Shown in pieces: positions 1-10,738 of a stretch of DNA of 31,209 nucleotides; positions within the stretch are counted from its first letter, which is position 1; every line of letters starts with the position of its first letter. The translations under genes were made by a program, and so were the position numbers. The stretch is from Verrucomicrobiales bacterium (GTDB lineage Bacteria > Verrucomicrobiota > Verrucomicrobiia > Limisphaerales > J093), in NCBI GenBank assembly GCA_024233215.1, contig JACKPW010000037.1:1-31209 (forward strand), written 5' to 3'. Under the pieces are notes generated by a model. That model made no database searches, had not been told where the DNA came from, and worked only from the letters and a program-made list of their open reading frames with translations.

Positions 1-244
1 ATACAGCAGATCAGATATCTGCGCTACAATCCAACGACTTGCGCTGACTTTGTCACTGGCCCTGGGCCCTCCGTGGGCGGAACGCGGCTCATGCAAAGCC
101 CCCTTTGGCGAACGCGCAGGCAATGGGACCCTGAACCCGTTCGGCGGCTCTGGGGATCAGTCCTCACTATTGACGGAGAGAGCGCCGTCAATAGCTGCAG
201 GACTGACCCCGTCGCTCGGGTCATGGAGACTGGGCCGTACGAGG
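1..244. other. Intergenic, no gene seen
   Basis: No convincing coding region on either strand. Open frames here lack start-site signals and have the skewed composition of shadow frames. The only structure seen in the first 300 bases is the hairpin at 245-270. Confidence 0.5.
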
Positions 245-271
245 AAGAGGCCGGGCGAACCCGGCCTCTTT
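245..271 (-). terminator. Hairpin terminator after the large secreted protein
   Basis: A perfect 11-bp inverted repeat (245-255 with 260-270) closes on a 4-nt loop. It lies 30 bases past the stop codon of the minus-strand gene ending at 301. The stem arm ends in CTCTT on the minus strand, so the U-tract is short. It is best read as a terminator or 3'-end stabilising hairpin. Confidence 0.6.
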
Positions 272-300
272 GGAGGTGTCAAGTGTCGGCGGTCGCCGTA

Positions 301-3300
301 CTACTGCTTCACCTGATAGAACTGCGCCGCACTCGCAGACGGCGCGCTGTACGGACTCGCCGCACCCGCCACGTCGGTGTAGGGGCCGTTCACCACGTCG
401 GCCTGCTGCAGCGTACCGCCGCCCTGCCAGGTGATGACCACGTTGTCACCCTCGACCGCGATGTCCAGGGGGCTGAGCAACACCTGCGGCTGGGTGATCA
501 CCACGCCGTACATGTTCCGACCGCCGTTGTTGGCCTGGTAGAGCTGGAACGTGCCGGCCGGAACCTGCTTGCGATACACCGAGTACCATTGGTTGATGGT
601 GTCGTCTGCGCCTTCGTCGAAGCCCAATTCATCGGGTTGGGTGTGGTCGTGCCGGCGGTTTCCGGCCGACATGACCGGTTCCCATCCCTGGGCCGGATCG
701 ATCCACTCCATCGCCCCGGTGCCCGGACCGATCTCCGGAGGCGTGCTGGCGCTGTTGACCCCGCCTGTCCGGTTGTCGATGAGCATGTAGACGTCCACCG
801 GTCGCGACACCGTCACGTCGAGCACGTAGGCATCGTTGTCCCGGTTGTCGTTGCCGCTCATGATGTACTCGCCCCCGACCAGGTAGGCGGGAATCGGCAG
901 CTGGTTGGCAGGGTCGTCCAGATAGCGGTGGGCCCGGTCCACAAAGGCGGGCGCCGCGCTCTCGAAGAAGCCCACCGTGTAAGGCGCGTCGGCTGCCGTG
1001 TTGAGGAGGGGCTCATTGGCCACGCCGCTCACGAAGGTCTGGCCGGTCCACTGCGCCACGATGGTGTCGGTGGGTTCGTTGTCGCCACCGGTTTCCACCA
1101 CGTTGAGGATGAGGCTGGTGGGCGGTGACCACGGTTCGGTGATCACGACGCCGTACATGTTCCGGCCCGGGTTGTTGGCCTGATAGAGCTGGAAGGTGCC
1201 CGCCGGGAAGTTCTTCTGGTATATCGAGCACCACTGGTTGATGCTGCCGTCGGCCCCCTCGTCGAAGCCCAGTTCGTCGGGTTGGGTGTCGTCGCCCCGC
1301 CGATTGCCGGCAAAGATGACCGGTTCCCAGCCGTTCGCCGGATCGATCCACTCCATGGCCCCGGTTCCCGGGCCGATCTCCGGGGGCGTGGCCCCGCTGT
1401 TGGCCCCACCGGTCCGGTTGTCGATGAGCATGAAGACCGAGACGTCCTGCGACACGGTAACGTCCAGCACGTAGGTGTCGTTGTCGCGGTTGTCGTTGCC
1501 GCTCATGATGTACTCGCCGCCGATCAGATAGGACGGGATCGGGAGGGAGTTGGCGTCGTCATTCAGGTAGCGGTGTGCCCGATCCACATAGGCCGGCACC
1601 GTGTCGGCAAACAGCGGCACCGTATAGGCCGCATCAACCGCCGTGTTCAGGATGGGTTCGTTCGCCACCCCGCTGACGAACGTCTGCCCGCTCCATTGCG
1701 CGACAATGGTATCGGTCGGTTCGTTGTCCCCACCCGTTTCCACGACATTCACAATCAGGCTGCCGCGATTCAGCACACTGATGGAACCGGTGACGGTCTC
1801 GGTCTTCGTGCCGGTATCGGCCCAGTGGAAGGACCAGGAATGATCGCCCGGCGGATATGGGGTGCCGGAGTAGTCCACCGTGACGTATTGACTGCCGGCA
1901 TCCTCCGTGACCACCGCCTCGGAGGTGACATCGCTGCCATCAATGAGAATCTGGAGCGAGGCCGGATTCAACTGGGTGACATACTTGCCGATGGTCCAGA
2001 CCAGGCGAACCGCGTCAGACGGCATCTCTCCGGAGGGCACACTGAGCAGCGCGGCCGGGTCCTTGGTGCCGTCCACGTCACGAATGGTGAAGGTGAAGTC
2101 CTCGGTCCATTCGGTCGGCGTGGCGGTGGTTTCCGTCCACATCAACTGGCCGGTGTGCGCGCTGAGGAACTCGAACTGCAGTTGCGGCTTGTAGCTGATC
2201 GTGGTGGTCCCGCTGACCGTCGCGACGGTGGGCGTGACCTCGACGTCATCGATCATGAGTTTGGCCGAACCGGCCTGGAAGGAGGTCGAACCGTTCACGA
2301 TCTGGAAGGTGAGGGTGGCATCCGGATCGGTGCCGGTGAAACCGTCCGCCGGCAGCATCTTCGCCAGCACCGCCCGGTCGCTGGCCGTCTTGTAGGCCTT
2401 GACGGAGGCTCCCGGACCGTTGACGAGTATCTTCTCGCCCGTGTCGGGGTTCACCGTGAACCACTCGCAACTCGCCCCACCGGTCCCCTGCCAGTAAAGC
2501 AGGCGGAAGGCGTAGTAGCCGTTCTCCTCGACCACGAAGTCGAAGACCGAATCGCTCGCGCCCCGCCCTCCATTGTAGAGGCCAAGGGTCAATCCCCGGA
2601 CGCCCGGTTGACCCGGCGCCACGCTCACGCGGAAGCCGTCATCCGAGTTCACCCCCATCCGGACGAGGCCGCGGTTGAGTTGCAGGTAGGTGGTGACCTC
2701 CATCACGTAGTTCTCGACGCTGGTGTTGTAACCGGGAATGCCGGGAACGTAGCTGTTGGGCTGCGGGTTCGCGGCGGGCCGGGCACTGTTGAAGCCGTCG
2801 GGACCATCCGCCGGTGTCGCATCAATGTCCCCCAGGTAGGTCACCACGTCGGCCACCATGTTCACGACCTGAATGCCACTCGAGAACTCCGAGTACCAGT
2901 CGGAATAGACGTTGTCCCATGCCGGTTGACCGCCACCGGGCAAACCGCGGGCCCACCATTGCTCGGTGGTCGGCAGGGTGTTCTGCGCCGGCGTGGGGGC
3001 GCTGTCGGTCTGATACACGCCGATGTTCATGCCGGCATCCGAAGCCGACGCGAGCTTCCAGTCGGAAGGCACCGTGGCGTAGTCGGCCACGGTGAAGCTG
3101 CCCTCGAATTGGTAGTTCGTTCCCTGCGTGTCGTTCACCGAAACCGCCACGTCATGGGTCGAGCCGCTGGCGAAGAACTGGCCCTGCGCGGTAAAGAGGT
3201 TGTACTTGATGTCGGTCCGCGCGCCGGTCTTGGACTTGGTCACAGTGACGGCCGCGCCGTCCAACTGCACCGCAATGCTGTTGACGTCCAGCGTGCGCCC

Positions 3301-4086
3301 CCCCAAATCCAACAGGTAGGCGGAAAACGCGATTGCATTGCCGGTCACCGGCCCCATCTGGGGCGCCGAGGGTACGGCCTTGATCACCACGCCGTACATG
3401 TTCTGTCCGGCGTTGTTCGCCTGATACAGTTGGAAGGTCCCCTTGGGGAAGACCTTCGAGTAGACCGAGTACCACTGGTTGATGGAACCGTCGGCACTCT
3501 CGTCGCAGCCCACCTCGTCCGGCTGGCTGGTGTCGCCCCGCCGGTTGCCGGCATCGATCACCGGGGTCCACGTCCCGTCGATCCACTCCATGTTACCCGT
3601 GCCCGGGCCAATGTTCGGTGGGGAGTTGTTGTCGCTGGCGCTGGTCCGGTTGTCGATCAGCATGTAGCAGATCACGTCCTCGGACACCGTGACGTCGAGC
3701 ATGTAGGTGTCGTTGTCACGATTGTCGTTGCCGGACATGATGTACTCGCCATCCAGCAGGTAGCCGGGGATGGGGAGGCTGTTGCCAAGGTCATCGGAAT
3801 AGGCATGGCTGCGGTCCACGAACGCCGGGGCCATGTGTTGGAACACCCCGACGGTGTAGGAATCCGTGTCCGCGGAACCCGCGATGGGTTCCCCGGCAAT
3901 GCCGTTGACGAAGGTCTGGCCGGTCCACTGGGCGACGATCGTGTCGGTCGCCTCGTTGTCGCCGCCGGTCTCGACGACACTGGTAATGAGAGCGGCCTGG
4001 ACGCTGAGAGCGCCGGCGGCCGACATGGCCGCCGCCACCCTCCATCCACGCCACCCTCCTGGATTGGTTTGCTTTGAGTGCTTCAT
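301..4086 (-). CDS. Large secreted three-repeat protein with PA14-like centre
   Basis: A protein of 1261 residues, function unknown, predicted to be exported. The start is taken at the ATG at 4086 because the next residues (MKHSKQTNPGGWRGWR, then an Ala-rich hydrophobic stretch ending SVQA) form a signal peptide; a start at 4137 would bury it. A ~200-residue domain opening VVETGGDNE and closing LYQANN...NMYGVVI occurs three times (residues about 37-235, 781-982 and 996-1197). Each copy carries the strings EYIMSGNDNRDND and MLIDNR. Between copies 1 and 2 is a PA14-like beta region (about 365-552, with NSDDGFRV) and beta-sandwich material. The last ~60 residues form a short beta domain (GGTLQQAD...) of a kind common at the C-termini of exported verrucomicrobial proteins. 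No catalytic motif is visible. PA14-like domains often bind carbohydrate, so a cell-surface or polysaccharide-related role is possible but inferred. No strong ribosome-binding site is seen. Confidence 0.85.
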   Translation of the reverse strand: MKHSKQTNPGGWRGWRVAAAMSAAGALSVQAALITSVVETGGDNEATDTIVAQWTGQTFVNGIAGEPIAGSADTDSYTVGVFQHMAPAFVDRSHAYSDDLGNSLPIPGYLLDGEYIMSGNDNRDNDTYMLDVTVSEDVICYMLIDNRTSASDNNSPPNIGPGTGNMEWIDGTWTPVIDAGNRRGDTSQPDEVGCDESADGSINQWYSVYSKVFPKGTFQLYQANNAGQNMYGVVIKAVPSAPQMGPVTGNAIAFSAYLLDLGGRTLDVNSIAVQLDGAAVTVTKSKTGARTDIKYNLFTAQGQFFASGSTHDVAVSVNDTQGTNYQFEGSFTVADYATVPSDWKLASASDAGMNIGVYQTDSAPTPAQNTLPTTEQWWARGLPGGGQPAWDNVYSDWYSEFSSGIQVVNMVADVVTYLGDIDATPADGPDGFNSARPAANPQPNSYVPGIPGYNTSVENYVMEVTTYLQLNRGLVRMGVNSDDGFRVSVAPGQPGVRGLTLGLYNGGRGASDSVFDFVVEENGYYAFRLLYWQGTGGASCEWFTVNPDTGEKILVNGPGASVKAYKTASDRAVLAKMLPADGFTGTDPDATLTFQIVNGSTSFQAGSAKLMIDDVEVTPTVATVSGTTTISYKPQLQFEFLSAHTGQLMWTETTATPTEWTEDFTFTIRDVDGTKDPAALLSVPSGEMPSDAVRLVWTIGKYVTQLNPASLQILIDGSDVTSEAVVTEDAGSQYVTVDYSGTPYPPGDHSWSFHWADTGTKTETVTGSISVLNRGSLIVNVVETGGDNEPTDTIVAQWSGQTFVSGVANEPILNTAVDAAYTVPLFADTVPAYVDRAHRYLNDDANSLPIPSYLIGGEYIMSGNDNRDNDTYVLDVTVSQDVSVFMLIDNRTGGANSGATPPEIGPGTGAMEWIDPANGWEPVIFAGNRRGDDTQPDELGFDEGADGSINQWCSIYQKNFPAGTFQLYQANNPGRNMYGVVITEPWSPPTSLILNVVETGGDNEPTDTIVAQWTGQTFVSGVANEPLLNTAADAPYTVGFFESAAPAFVDRAHRYLDDPANQLPIPAYLVGGEYIMSGNDNRDNDAYVLDVTVSRPVDVYMLIDNRTGGVNSASTPPEIGPGTGAMEWIDPAQGWEPVMSAGNRRHDHTQPDELGFDEGADDTINQWYSVYRKQVPAGTFQLYQANNGGRNMYGVVITQPQVLLSPLDIAVEGDNVVITWQGGGTLQQADVVNGPYTDVAGAASPYSAPSASAAQFYQVKQ
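496..1101 (-). repeat. Intragenic repeat unit 3 of the secreted protein
   Basis: A 606-bp unit encoding VVETGGDNE... to ...MYGVVI. It is in the same frame and of exactly the same length as the unit at 1141-1746, with a period of 645 bp. The two copies are highly similar at DNA level, which suggests a fairly recent tandem duplication. Confidence 0.8.
1141..1746 (-). repeat. Intragenic repeat unit 2 of the secreted protein
   Basis: A 606-bp unit, the partner of 496-1101. It differs by scattered substitutions with no net change in length. Confidence 0.8.
3382..3978 (-). repeat. Intragenic repeat unit 1 of the secreted protein
   Basis: A 597-bp unit encoding the N-terminal copy. It is more diverged than units 2 and 3, with a slightly shorter MEWID...PVI segment and extra Cys residues (ICYML, VGCDE). 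Confidence 0.75.
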
Positions 4087-4301
4087 GGTTTTGTCAGTCT
4101 GTGCTTGTTCGATTGATCCCGGCCGGACATCCCCCACCCCACCCCGCCCCCTTCGTCGCCCAGGTCAAGAGCTGGCGAAACGGGACGCCTAGAACGTCCA
4201 AAGAGCCATGGATCGCGTCAAACCTAGGGCGACGGCCTCCCGGCGCTCAAGCAGAATCCCCGGCGCTCAGGGGCGCACGGTTTCTCGCGGGACAAGCAGG
4301 C

Positions 4302-4330
4302 TTGACAGATCCTCACCCGTGCGCCACAGT
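4302..4330 (+). promoter_or_regulatory. Possible rho promoter inside a long inverted repeat
   Basis: TTGACA (4302-4307), a 17-bp spacer and CACAGT (4325-4330) resemble a housekeeping promoter reading toward rho. It would give a leader of ~205 nt. A perfect 9-bp inverted repeat (4272-4280 with 4317-4325) encloses the -35 box. No other gene is seen in the 455-bp divergent gap 4087-4541. Function is inferred from position only. Confidence 0.4.
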
Positions 4331-4541
4331 GCCCGCCGATTGACCGCTGTCCCACAGGCCCCCCACAGGGTTCGGGACTTCCAGTGACCCTCCAACCGAG
4401 CCCTGGTAAGCACTCTCCCGTAAACACGTTCATGGGCGGCGCCATCTTGGTGCAGACTCAATCAGCTGCCCCCGGATACCCACAGCGGTCAACCGACAAA
4501 AGCAGACATCCGAATCAATTTCATCGCAGTAGAGGTTCCAC

Positions 4542-6044
<1,503 letters not shown>

Positions 6045-6211
6045 TCGACTGGGGTGGTCCTGCACCGGTTGGTGGTAGGTCTTTTGCCAGCAGCGAGGAC
6101 GGCCCTTGGAGCGGCCCAAGGGGGGGCAGGAACGAAAAAGTGCTGCTGCCCGGCAAATCTCGCTTGTCAAAGCGGCGGCGCTTTAGCAGTTTGCGGGTCC
6201 GCCGTTCGCGT

Positions 6212-6286
6212 GCGCGGTTAGCTCAGAGGTAGAGCACTTCCTTGACACGGAAGGGGTCGCAGGTTCAAGTCCTGCATCGCGCACCA
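6212..6286 (+). tRNA. tRNA-Val (anticodon GAC)
   Basis: The full cloverleaf can be drawn. The 7-bp acceptor pairs GCGCGGT with ATCGCGC. The D arm is GCTC/GAGC and the anticodon stem CTTCC/GGAAG with loop TTGACAC. The T arm is GCAGG/CCTGC with loop TTCAAGT. The discriminator is A and CCA is encoded. Anticodon GAC reads the Val codons GUC/GUU. The gap from rho contains a 7-bp hairpin (6103-6122) and a TTGTCA box (6164-6169) that may belong to a promoter. Confidence 0.96.
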
Positions 6287-6424
6287 TCTTCTCCTTCTCC
6301 CAACCGCTCCCGCTGGGTGTGCAGCGCTGGAACAGCAACGCGAAATGCTGGGAGTTTTGAAAATCCCGAAAAATCCGCTTGCACCTTGAAGAACCATGAG
6401 CAAACTAGGCGCTCCACTTCGGGT

Positions 6425-6650
<226 letters not shown>

Positions 6651-6701
6651 AGGCGGGGTGTGACGACGCTCTCCGCCACTTGGAAGATCAAAACCGGACC
6701 T

Positions 6702-8714
6702 TCAGAGAACTGGAACCAGGGCTACACGGAACCCTAGGAAGCTGACCGAGCGCGACGGGACGTCCCCGCCGCGAGCCGCCGAACGACAGACCTCCGCGCT
6801 ATAGTTCCAGCTCCCGCCGCGGTACACCCGGATCGAGCCCGCACCCGCCCCGGTGGGATCGGTTACGCTACCGCCGGGGTACCTGCCATCTCCATACCAG
6901 TCAGCACACCACTCAAACACATTCCCATGCATGTCATACAAGCCCCACGGATTTGGCAGCCGAGTCCCGACCGGCTCGGTCTGGGGCCAACACCACACCA
7001 TGTACTGCTTCATCTCAGCACAGAAACCGCAAAAGTCGTAACAGCCGAGGGCATCCCCGAAACTGAATCTCGTCGTTGTCCCCGCCCGGCAGGCATACTC
7101 CCACTGCGCCTCAGTCGGCAGCCCGTAGGCGTATCCCGAGGGCAACCGACCCGACCAACGCTCCCGCTGCGTCAGCGCTTCGCAGTAGTTCACCGCGTCG
7201 TACCAACTCACCTGCTCCACCGGTCGGTCCAAGTCGCCCTGGAAATGCGATGGATTCTGCCCGATCAACGCCTCGTACTCCCGCTGCGTCACCTCATAAC
7301 ATCCAAGCCAAAACCCCCGGCTGATGTTCACATCCGTCTGCGGGCTTTCAACGACAGAGCGTCCCCGCTCGTCGATGGGGCTGCCCATCGTAAAAGTGCC
7401 GGGTTCGATCCACACCATCTCGGGCACCAATCCCGGCTCGCCGCCAGCAGAACGGGCGCGGTAGTAGCCCTCCGGCTCCAATCCGGCAGTCTCGTCTAAA
7501 CAAACCCAGGGACTCGTGCTAAGGGTCGCCTCGGCAATCACCCTCCACTGAGCTGGAAATAGCGAGGCCGCCCGCTCGATCACGTAAGTTGCACCCACCG
7601 TCCCCCACAACTTGAGTTGCGGGCGGTCCTCGCTCCACTCGATCTTCAGGGTGGGCGGCTCAGCGGGTACATTCTCCACGTTCAACATCGCCCCGGAGCT
7701 GACTGCCACCCCGCACGAATCTGCCACCAGCACGGCGTAGACTCCAGCATCCCCCCGGCTCACGTCAGTGATTGTGAGAATGGCGCCGTCGGAACCCGTG
7801 ATGCGTCCATCCAGATGTAAGTCTTCACCGTCCTTCTGCCAGGTGTACGAAAACGGTCCAGTCCCGCTGACTTGTACGCTGAATTGAGCCGTTCCCCCTG
7901 CCTCGGCTGTCTGGTCTTCGGGCTGCCTGGTAATGAACGGGAGCGCTCCCGCACCCCAGCCCCCGAGAAGCCTGAGGTTGTCCACGAAGAGATCCTGACC
8001 GGAAACCACCGTTGGTCCCTCGACGCTCACTCCCAGCCAGAGACCGAAGGTCGATGACGCGCCCATCTGCCAGTCTGTGATTTGCACTGACCTCAATTGC
8101 GTCCACTGCCCGCCGTTGCCACTGCCATCGGGATCGTACCAGGCCGTCAACGTCCTCGTGGCAGAGTCGAAGGCGATTCGCAGCCCGACCAATTCCGAGG
8201 AGGTGACGGCGTCGGCTGACGGTTCGATCCTTCCCCAATCCACCTCATAGTCGGCTTGAACGAGCCGCTCAACCACGCCGGAGACCGCGCTGTAATAGAG
8301 TTGCAGAAACGTTGAAAACCTGTCCCCGGGGAATCCCGAACGGCTCGCGTCATCCTGTCGGTTGCCAATTATGAGGTCGAATTGCACGAAATCCCCGACG
8401 GCCTGAAGGGGAATCCCGCCCATGGCCATATCCACCGCGACCTCCCAGTCCATGTCGATGCGGGCATCCCCGAGAATCCACGGTCTGAAGACGCGGGAGT
8501 TGCCGGTGAATTCGAGCCTGCCGTTGACCTCCGACAGTTGACTGGCGGGATTGTTGTTCACGTTTGCGTCCTCCCCCCAGCGGGTGAGGTCCTTGGAGTT
8601 GTCGTCGAAATCATCCCCGGCGCAGGGAGGAATGGCTTGGGCGGACAGGGCGGTGCCGAGGAAAGCAGGGCTGAGTCCCAAGGCCAGCAGGTAGGGTAGT
8701 CTCCACAAGATCAT
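6702..8714 (-). CDS. Secreted Ig-domain protein with C-terminal SUMF1/FGE-like domain
   Basis: A protein of 670 residues. Residues 1-27 are a signal peptide (cleavage near LSAQA). Residues 28-250 look like a concanavalin/LamG-type beta sandwich, 260-346 an immunoglobulin-like domain (ITRQPEDQTAEAGG ... DAGVYAVLV), and 350-425 a short beta domain. Residues 431-667 are a formylglycine-generating-enzyme (SUMF1) fold with MVWIEPGTFTMGS, LPTEAQWEYACRAG, DMHGNVFEWCADWYG and GFRVAL. In true FGE the motif near RGGS carries two catalytic cysteines. Here RGGSW (632-636) is followed by Tyr638 at the first Cys position, and only the second (Cys643) remains. It is therefore probably a binding or structural member of the fold, not a sulfatase activator. 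A weak AATAAT box (rc of 8729-8734) with TTGTGC 18 bp upstream precedes the ATG at 8714. Confidence 0.88.
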   Translation of the reverse strand: MILWRLPYLLALGLSPAFLGTALSAQAIPPCAGDDFDDNSKDLTRWGEDANVNNNPASQLSEVNGRLEFTGNSRVFRPWILGDARIDMDWEVAVDMAMGGIPLQAVGDFVQFDLIIGNRQDDASRSGFPGDRFSTFLQLYYSAVSGVVERLVQADYEVDWGRIEPSADAVTSSELVGLRIAFDSATRTLTAWYDPDGSGNGGQWTQLRSVQITDWQMGASSTFGLWLGVSVEGPTVVSGQDLFVDNLRLLGGWGAGALPFITRQPEDQTAEAGGTAQFSVQVSGTGPFSYTWQKDGEDLHLDGRITGSDGAILTITDVSRGDAGVYAVLVADSCGVAVSSGAMLNVENVPAEPPTLKIEWSEDRPQLKLWGTVGATYVIERAASLFPAQWRVIAEATLSTSPWVCLDETAGLEPEGYYRARSAGGEPGLVPEMVWIEPGTFTMGSPIDERGRSVVESPQTDVNISRGFWLGCYEVTQREYEALIGQNPSHFQGDLDRPVEQVSWYDAVNYCEALTQRERWSGRLPSGYAYGLPTEAQWEYACRAGTTTRFSFGDALGCYDFCGFCAEMKQYMVWCWPQTEPVGTRLPNPWGLYDMHGNVFEWCADWYGDGRYPGGSVTDPTGAGAGSIRVYRGGSWNYSAEVCRSAARGGDVPSRSVSFLGFRVALVPVL

Positions 8715-8832
8715 GATGGCGAGATTGGATTATTGAGCTCGGCGGTTTGCAAGCACAACTTATGACAGGGTGTTGGCATTGCGCGTGGTTTCCTTGGGAC
8801 CTTCTCGCCTGTTACCTGGCCGGGCAGTTCGA

Positions 8833-9378
8833 TCACCCCTCCGCCACGAACCCCTTCCCCTCCAACACCACCAGGATCGCCTCAATGGCCGCCCGTGCCT
8901 CGGCATCGACCGTGGTGCCGCCTGCCGGGTCAGAACTGTGGGCGGCTTGGGCCGTGGGAGTAGTCCCGTGGAATCCCACCTTGGCGCTGGCATCCGCCCC
9001 GACCGTGATCTCCCAGGCGTAGGACCCCGCGTGGCGCTTGACCGCCCCGTCCGTCACGTTCCAGATCGCGTAGCCCGTCGGGATCGTTCCAGTTGTCGGG
9101 TCCGCGACCACAGCCGCCGGCCGAACCTGCAGCCAAGTGCCCGGTGTCCCTGCCGCCGTGCAGACCCACTCCCCGCCCAGGGCGTCCCGCCAGAACTCGT
9201 TCAGGACCCGGTCCCCGCTTGTAGGCGGCCCGATGATCGTCGTCGGACTCCCGTTCTGGTGCGTCGCCACGCGCTTGGCAATCTCCTCGGCCAGGATGGC
9301 GAAGTTGTCGGCGGTCAACTGCCGGAACGTCTCGGCGTTGAGGACTTCCTTCAGGCGGCTGGGTTCGATGGTGCTCAT
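8833..9378 (-). CDS. Phage-like small structural protein, intact copy of a repeated gene
   Basis: A protein of 181 residues, not assigned to a named family. The ATG at 9378 overlaps the stop codon of the upstream gene as ATGA, so the two are translationally coupled; this fixes the start. The N-terminal helix-rich part (MSTIEPSRLKEVLNAETF) precedes a segment GDRVLNEFWRDALGGEWVC-TAAGTPGTW of the kind found in phage tail-fibre or receptor-binding proteins. Next is a beta stretch (IWNVTDGAVKRHAG-SYAWEITVGADA) and a helical C-terminus (VDAEARAAIEAILVVLEGKG). Four decayed copies of this gene lie at 11866, 14494, 15781 and 17186, all on this strand. Role in a phage or tail-like particle is inferred from composition and the neighbouring gene. 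Confidence 0.75.
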   Translation of the reverse strand: MSTIEPSRLKEVLNAETFRQLTADNFAILAEEIAKRVATHQNGSPTTIIGPPTSGDRVLNEFWRDALGGEWVCTAAGTPGTWLQVRPAAVVADPTTGTIPTGYAIWNVTDGAVKRHAGSYAWEITVGADASAKVGFHGTTPTAQAAHSSDPAGGTTVDAEARAAIEAILVVLEGKGFVAEG

Positions 9379-10424
9379 TGCTTGGTCACTTTGATCTGGC
9401 TGTGGTTGATGGAGCTCAGGCCCGCCCGCTGGTTCCAGGCTCGGATGATGAAGTCCGACTCGGCCCCCAGGGCGGCAAGGATCGTGGCGTTGCTGATGGC
9501 GGCATTCCCCGTGGTCGGAAGGCTGGCCTCCCACTGTACCGTCTCGGTCGCCACATCCAGGATTTGCAGCTTGGTGGCGTCCGCAGAGGTGGACGGGCAG
9601 TCCTCCTCGACCGGGTGCAGGTTCCGCAGCGGCGAAGCCATGTCCCAGTCCACCACCACCGATTCACCCGCGCCGTACGTCGGGCAGTGCCCGTCCCCGT
9701 TGACCGTCAGGTTGATCGGCGCCAGTGGCAGGTAGGCGCGTGCCGTCGAAGTGATCTCGTACACCCCGGCTCCTGCCAGGTCCGTCGTCACTCCGAGCAG
9801 TTCGGCCTGGAACTTCCACTTCAGACTCTCCCCCGGCAGGGCAACCCGGCCCCACTCGCAGGTCAGGTAGGGCCGGGAGGCACTCGGGAAGATCAGGAAG
9901 CCCGCGGCCCCGTCCGCGTGATCCTCCTTCTCGCAGGCGTAGGCCGCCCGAACGTAGCTGAAGGCGTACTGGGTCCCGGAGATCAAGGTCGGCCCCCAGA
10001 CCAGAAACACCTCCGTGCCCAGGAACAGGACCGACCGCCCCGCCATCGCCTCCGCGAACGTGGCGTCATAGGGCGTTTTGTCCGGAGACGTGATCGTCAG
10101 CAACAACCCGCCGTCCTCATCCACCACAGGCCCGGACTTCGACAATGCCCCGTTCAAGGTGGCCATCAGGCAGAACGTGCGGGTGGACCGGTAGAACTCG
10201 TAGCTGTCGGGAGCAACCTCGTTCCAGCAATGCACCCGGCCGGTGACGGTGTCCCCGCGGGCGACCAGCAACTGGAAGTGGGTGTGTTCCTCCCGCTGAA
10301 AGCCGTAGGGCGTCTCGAACAAGCGGGCACCGGCGATCTGCTCCGGGCTGTAGGTCTCCGGCTCGACCGGATCATCCGCCGCAGGCGAGTAGGCAACCCC
10401 GTTCAGATAACAGCGATCCCCGAT
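9375..10424 (-). pseudogene. Phage-like structural gene, 5' end lost at an istB junction
   Basis: About 350 residues remain, from CYLNGVAYSPAADD to INHSQIKVTKQ. They read as beta-rich modules (SVLFLGTEVFLVWGP, YLPLAPINLTVNGDG, ATKLQILDVATETVQW) such as occur in phage tail or baseplate-like proteins, but no family is recognised. The stop TGA is shared with the ATG of the next gene (ATGA), so both belonged to one operon. Upstream, the open frame continues without interruption into residues that match IstB (ending LARLDLFIGD near 10421), so the true N-terminus is missing. No suitable ATG lies near the junction; the first in-frame Met is in FCLMATLNG. Confidence 0.6.
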
Positions 10425-10738
10425 GAACAAGTCCAGGCGGGCCAGGGTCTTGATCAGGTTGACCAGGCTGCCTTCGGCCTGCGCGGCCTCCAGGGCGCGA
10501 AAGAGCTTCGGCGCATACAGTGGTGCGTGCGTAGTCCATCGCGACAGGCTTGGTGTCCCAGCGCGCACGCCAGATGGCTTTTGCCGATCCCGGTCGGTCC
10601 GGTGATGATGCCGTTGCGATGTTCCCGCACCCAGGCCGACGCGCTGAAGAAGGTGTGATCGCGCACGGCCGCCAGGAGTTGCCGCTCGGCGATGAGCACC
10701 CCGGCCTCTGCCTTGGTCTTGTCCCGTGACCGAGCGCT
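10421..10738 (-). pseudogene. istB: istB fragment (IS21 helper ATPase), frameshifted
   Basis: Two frames together spell about 100 residues of IstB, the AAA+ helper of IS21-family transposition. The first frame gives WVREHRNGIITGPTGIGKSH (Walker A GPTGIGKS) then LACALGHQACRDGLRTHH. After a frameshift near 10520 the other frame gives APLYAPKLFRALEAAQAEGS then LVNLIKTLARLDLFIGD. IstB normally has ~250 residues with its Walker B just after this point; here the sequence switches to the phage-like gene. No istA and no terminal repeats were found. Confidence 0.7.

Noticed and set aside
496..1746. Repeats considered as a CRISPR or transposon pair
   Set aside because: The units are long, in frame and encode a protein domain. 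They are intragenic duplication.
1282..4077. A 931-codon plus-strand frame opposite the large secreted protein
   Set aside because: It is His/Val/Arg/Gly-rich with repeated motifs that are simply the antisense of the three repeats. The minus frame has a signal peptide and conserved domains.
6103..6122. A 7-bp hairpin after rho considered as its terminator
   Set aside because: It is followed by G-rich sequence, not a U-tract. It lies at suitable distance, but the evidence is too weak to call.
9378..10658. A 426-codon plus-strand frame
   Set aside because: Arg/Gly/Pro/Val-rich shadow of the phage-like gene and istB remnant on the minus strand, which carry recognisable sequence.
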